A DNA stretch of 33,269 nucleotides from Acidobacteriota bacterium (GTDB taxonomy: Bacteria > Acidobacteriota > CAIWXX01), in assembly GCA_016191015.1 (NCBI GenBank), contig JACPPM010000187.1:1-33269 (forward strand), given 5' to 3'. The position numbers were made by a program, and so were the translations under genes. Position 1 is the stretch's first letter, and the number at the start of each line of letters is the position of its first letter. The notes beneath the pieces were generated by a model. That model had not been told where the DNA came from. It saw nothing but the letters and a program-made list of their open reading frames with translations, and did no database searches. This document shows positions 32,739 to 33,269 of this stretch, piece after piece.

Positions 32739-33086
32739 TCATGACGACGTAAGGACCGCTGCAAGCGCCTTCGTCACGCCATCGAGGCGCTCGTCCGGCG
32801 ATCCCTCCATGCAGGTATTCACGCACGATCAAATTTCGCTGTCGATGAGAGCCGCAGCGGTCTGATTCAGCTCCGCCTTCACAGCCGCAATCTGAATCAG
32901 GATCTCGTCCGCGCAGCGATGATCCACGACCATCCGCCGGATACTGCGCACGTGACCCTCGATGCGCGCGAGGCGATCGGCGAGCCGTCTCTGCGCTTCC
33001 AGCGTCAGGTACTCGCGCGCTTTTCGAGGATCGGGCAACCATCCAATCAGCAACGCGCCACGAATTTCATATTCGTTACCTGTCAC
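32739..33086 (-). pseudogene. CsoR/FrmR-family metal-sensing repressor with in-frame TGA
   Basis: The minus-strand frame reads RLADRLARIEGHVRSIRRMV, then CADEILIQIAAVKAELNQTA and AALIDSEI, the first two helices of a DUF156 (CsoR/FrmR) repressor. A TGA stop (32829-32831) follows. The same frame then continues SCVNTCMEGS and DERLDGVTKALAAVL to a second stop at 32739, just as a normal CsoR third helix would, so the family length is reached only by reading through. CsoR metal ligands are C, H, C; here the first cysteine (HRCAD) lies before the stop and the last (SCV) behind it, with Glu at the His position. CGA to TGA is the simplest cause. The start at 33086 is uncertain, since about 25 residues precede the usual family start. 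Confidence 0.75.
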
Positions 33087-33189
33087 AAGGAGCTCGCCGC
33101 CTGAGTACTGCGGCTGTCATGATCCTCTTTTAGTGTCTAAGAAGTTGAGTGTTGACACGAAATGGCAAAACGTTCGAGTGGGTGAGATC

Positions 33190-33234
33190 CTCCGAACCCC
33201 TCTCAGGAAAGCAGGAAGGGAGGAATGCAGGAAC
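33190..33234 (+). repeat. 45-bp repeat, inverted copy of 41-85
   Basis: This is the second copy of the repeat described at 41-85, with 39 of 45 bases the same after reverse complementing. It lies 35 bases from the right end of the window, within a purine-rich stretch of GGAA-type units. Confidence 0.7.
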
Positions 33235-33269
33235 GGAGCAGTCATCTCCGGAGCTCAGGGTGGCATCGA

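Noticed and set aside
1-33269. Reassignment of TGA to an amino acid
   Set aside because: Intact genes such as the kinase, VapB and the reductase end in TGA at the expected family lengths.
1-33269. CRISPR arrays, tRNA and rRNA genes
   Set aside because: No regularly spaced repeats, cloverleaf with a conserved T-loop, or rRNA-like stretches were seen on reading both strands.

Overview
The window is GC-rich DNA from an environmental bacterium. No rRNA, tRNA or CRISPR array was seen, so the taxonomy rests on gene style. A large Reg_prop/Y_Y_Y sensor with a double CxxC tail, a zinc-ribbon Ser/Thr kinase with a polytopic C-terminus, and many decaying insertion sequences all fit Acidobacteriota or a neighbouring uncultured phylum. 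This is an inference.

Layout. Positions 1-880 hold a palindrome and a decayed RAYT-type (REP-associated) transposase. A 14-repeat propeller sensor follows (881-3556, minus), then a ruined IS110 transposase (4165-5119, minus) with a structured, possibly bridge-RNA-like segment beside it (5150-5278). Next come a RibD/DHFR-like reductase (5366-5890), an unrecognised protein (6021-6761), a protein ending in a Tox-REase-5-like nuclease domain (6998-8545), a glycine dehydrogenase fragment, a VapBC toxin-antitoxin pair with a clear promoter/operator (9174-9848), and a membrane Ser/Thr kinase (10179-12839).

From 13128 to 25293 an eleven-kilobase surface-glycan island lies between the front and the back parts of an IS91-family transposase. 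It holds a GT2-GT4 fusion, two paralogous GT4-like enzymes, an FkbM methyltransferase, an ABC exporter, a GT32-like transferase and a GT10 fucosyltransferase-like enzyme. They are co-directional and tightly packed, with two ATGA overlaps. The logical model is assembly, methylation/fucosylation and export of an oligosaccharide. A lipoprotein sulfatase relative at its end is broken.

The right part has a promoter followed by a perfect 19-bp hairpin (25346-25459), three small unrecognised proteins (two with membrane segments), and an IS21-type element on the minus strand with four genes: a Cys-rich zinc-finger-like protein, a ParB-like protein, IstA and a frameshifted IstB. To its right is a mercury/metal-response cluster: a merR lacking its DNA-binding domain but with the Hg(II) cysteine triad spacing intact, a MerR-type operator, a Cys-rich exported peptide, a CopZ-like protein, an exported HMA-like protein, and a CsoR-family repressor interrupted by one TGA codon. 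A 45-bp repeat occurs in inverted orientation at both ends of the window.

Many recognisable genes carry single-base indels or single stop codons. Some sit in homopolymers, so sequencing error must be excluded before calling them all biological decay.
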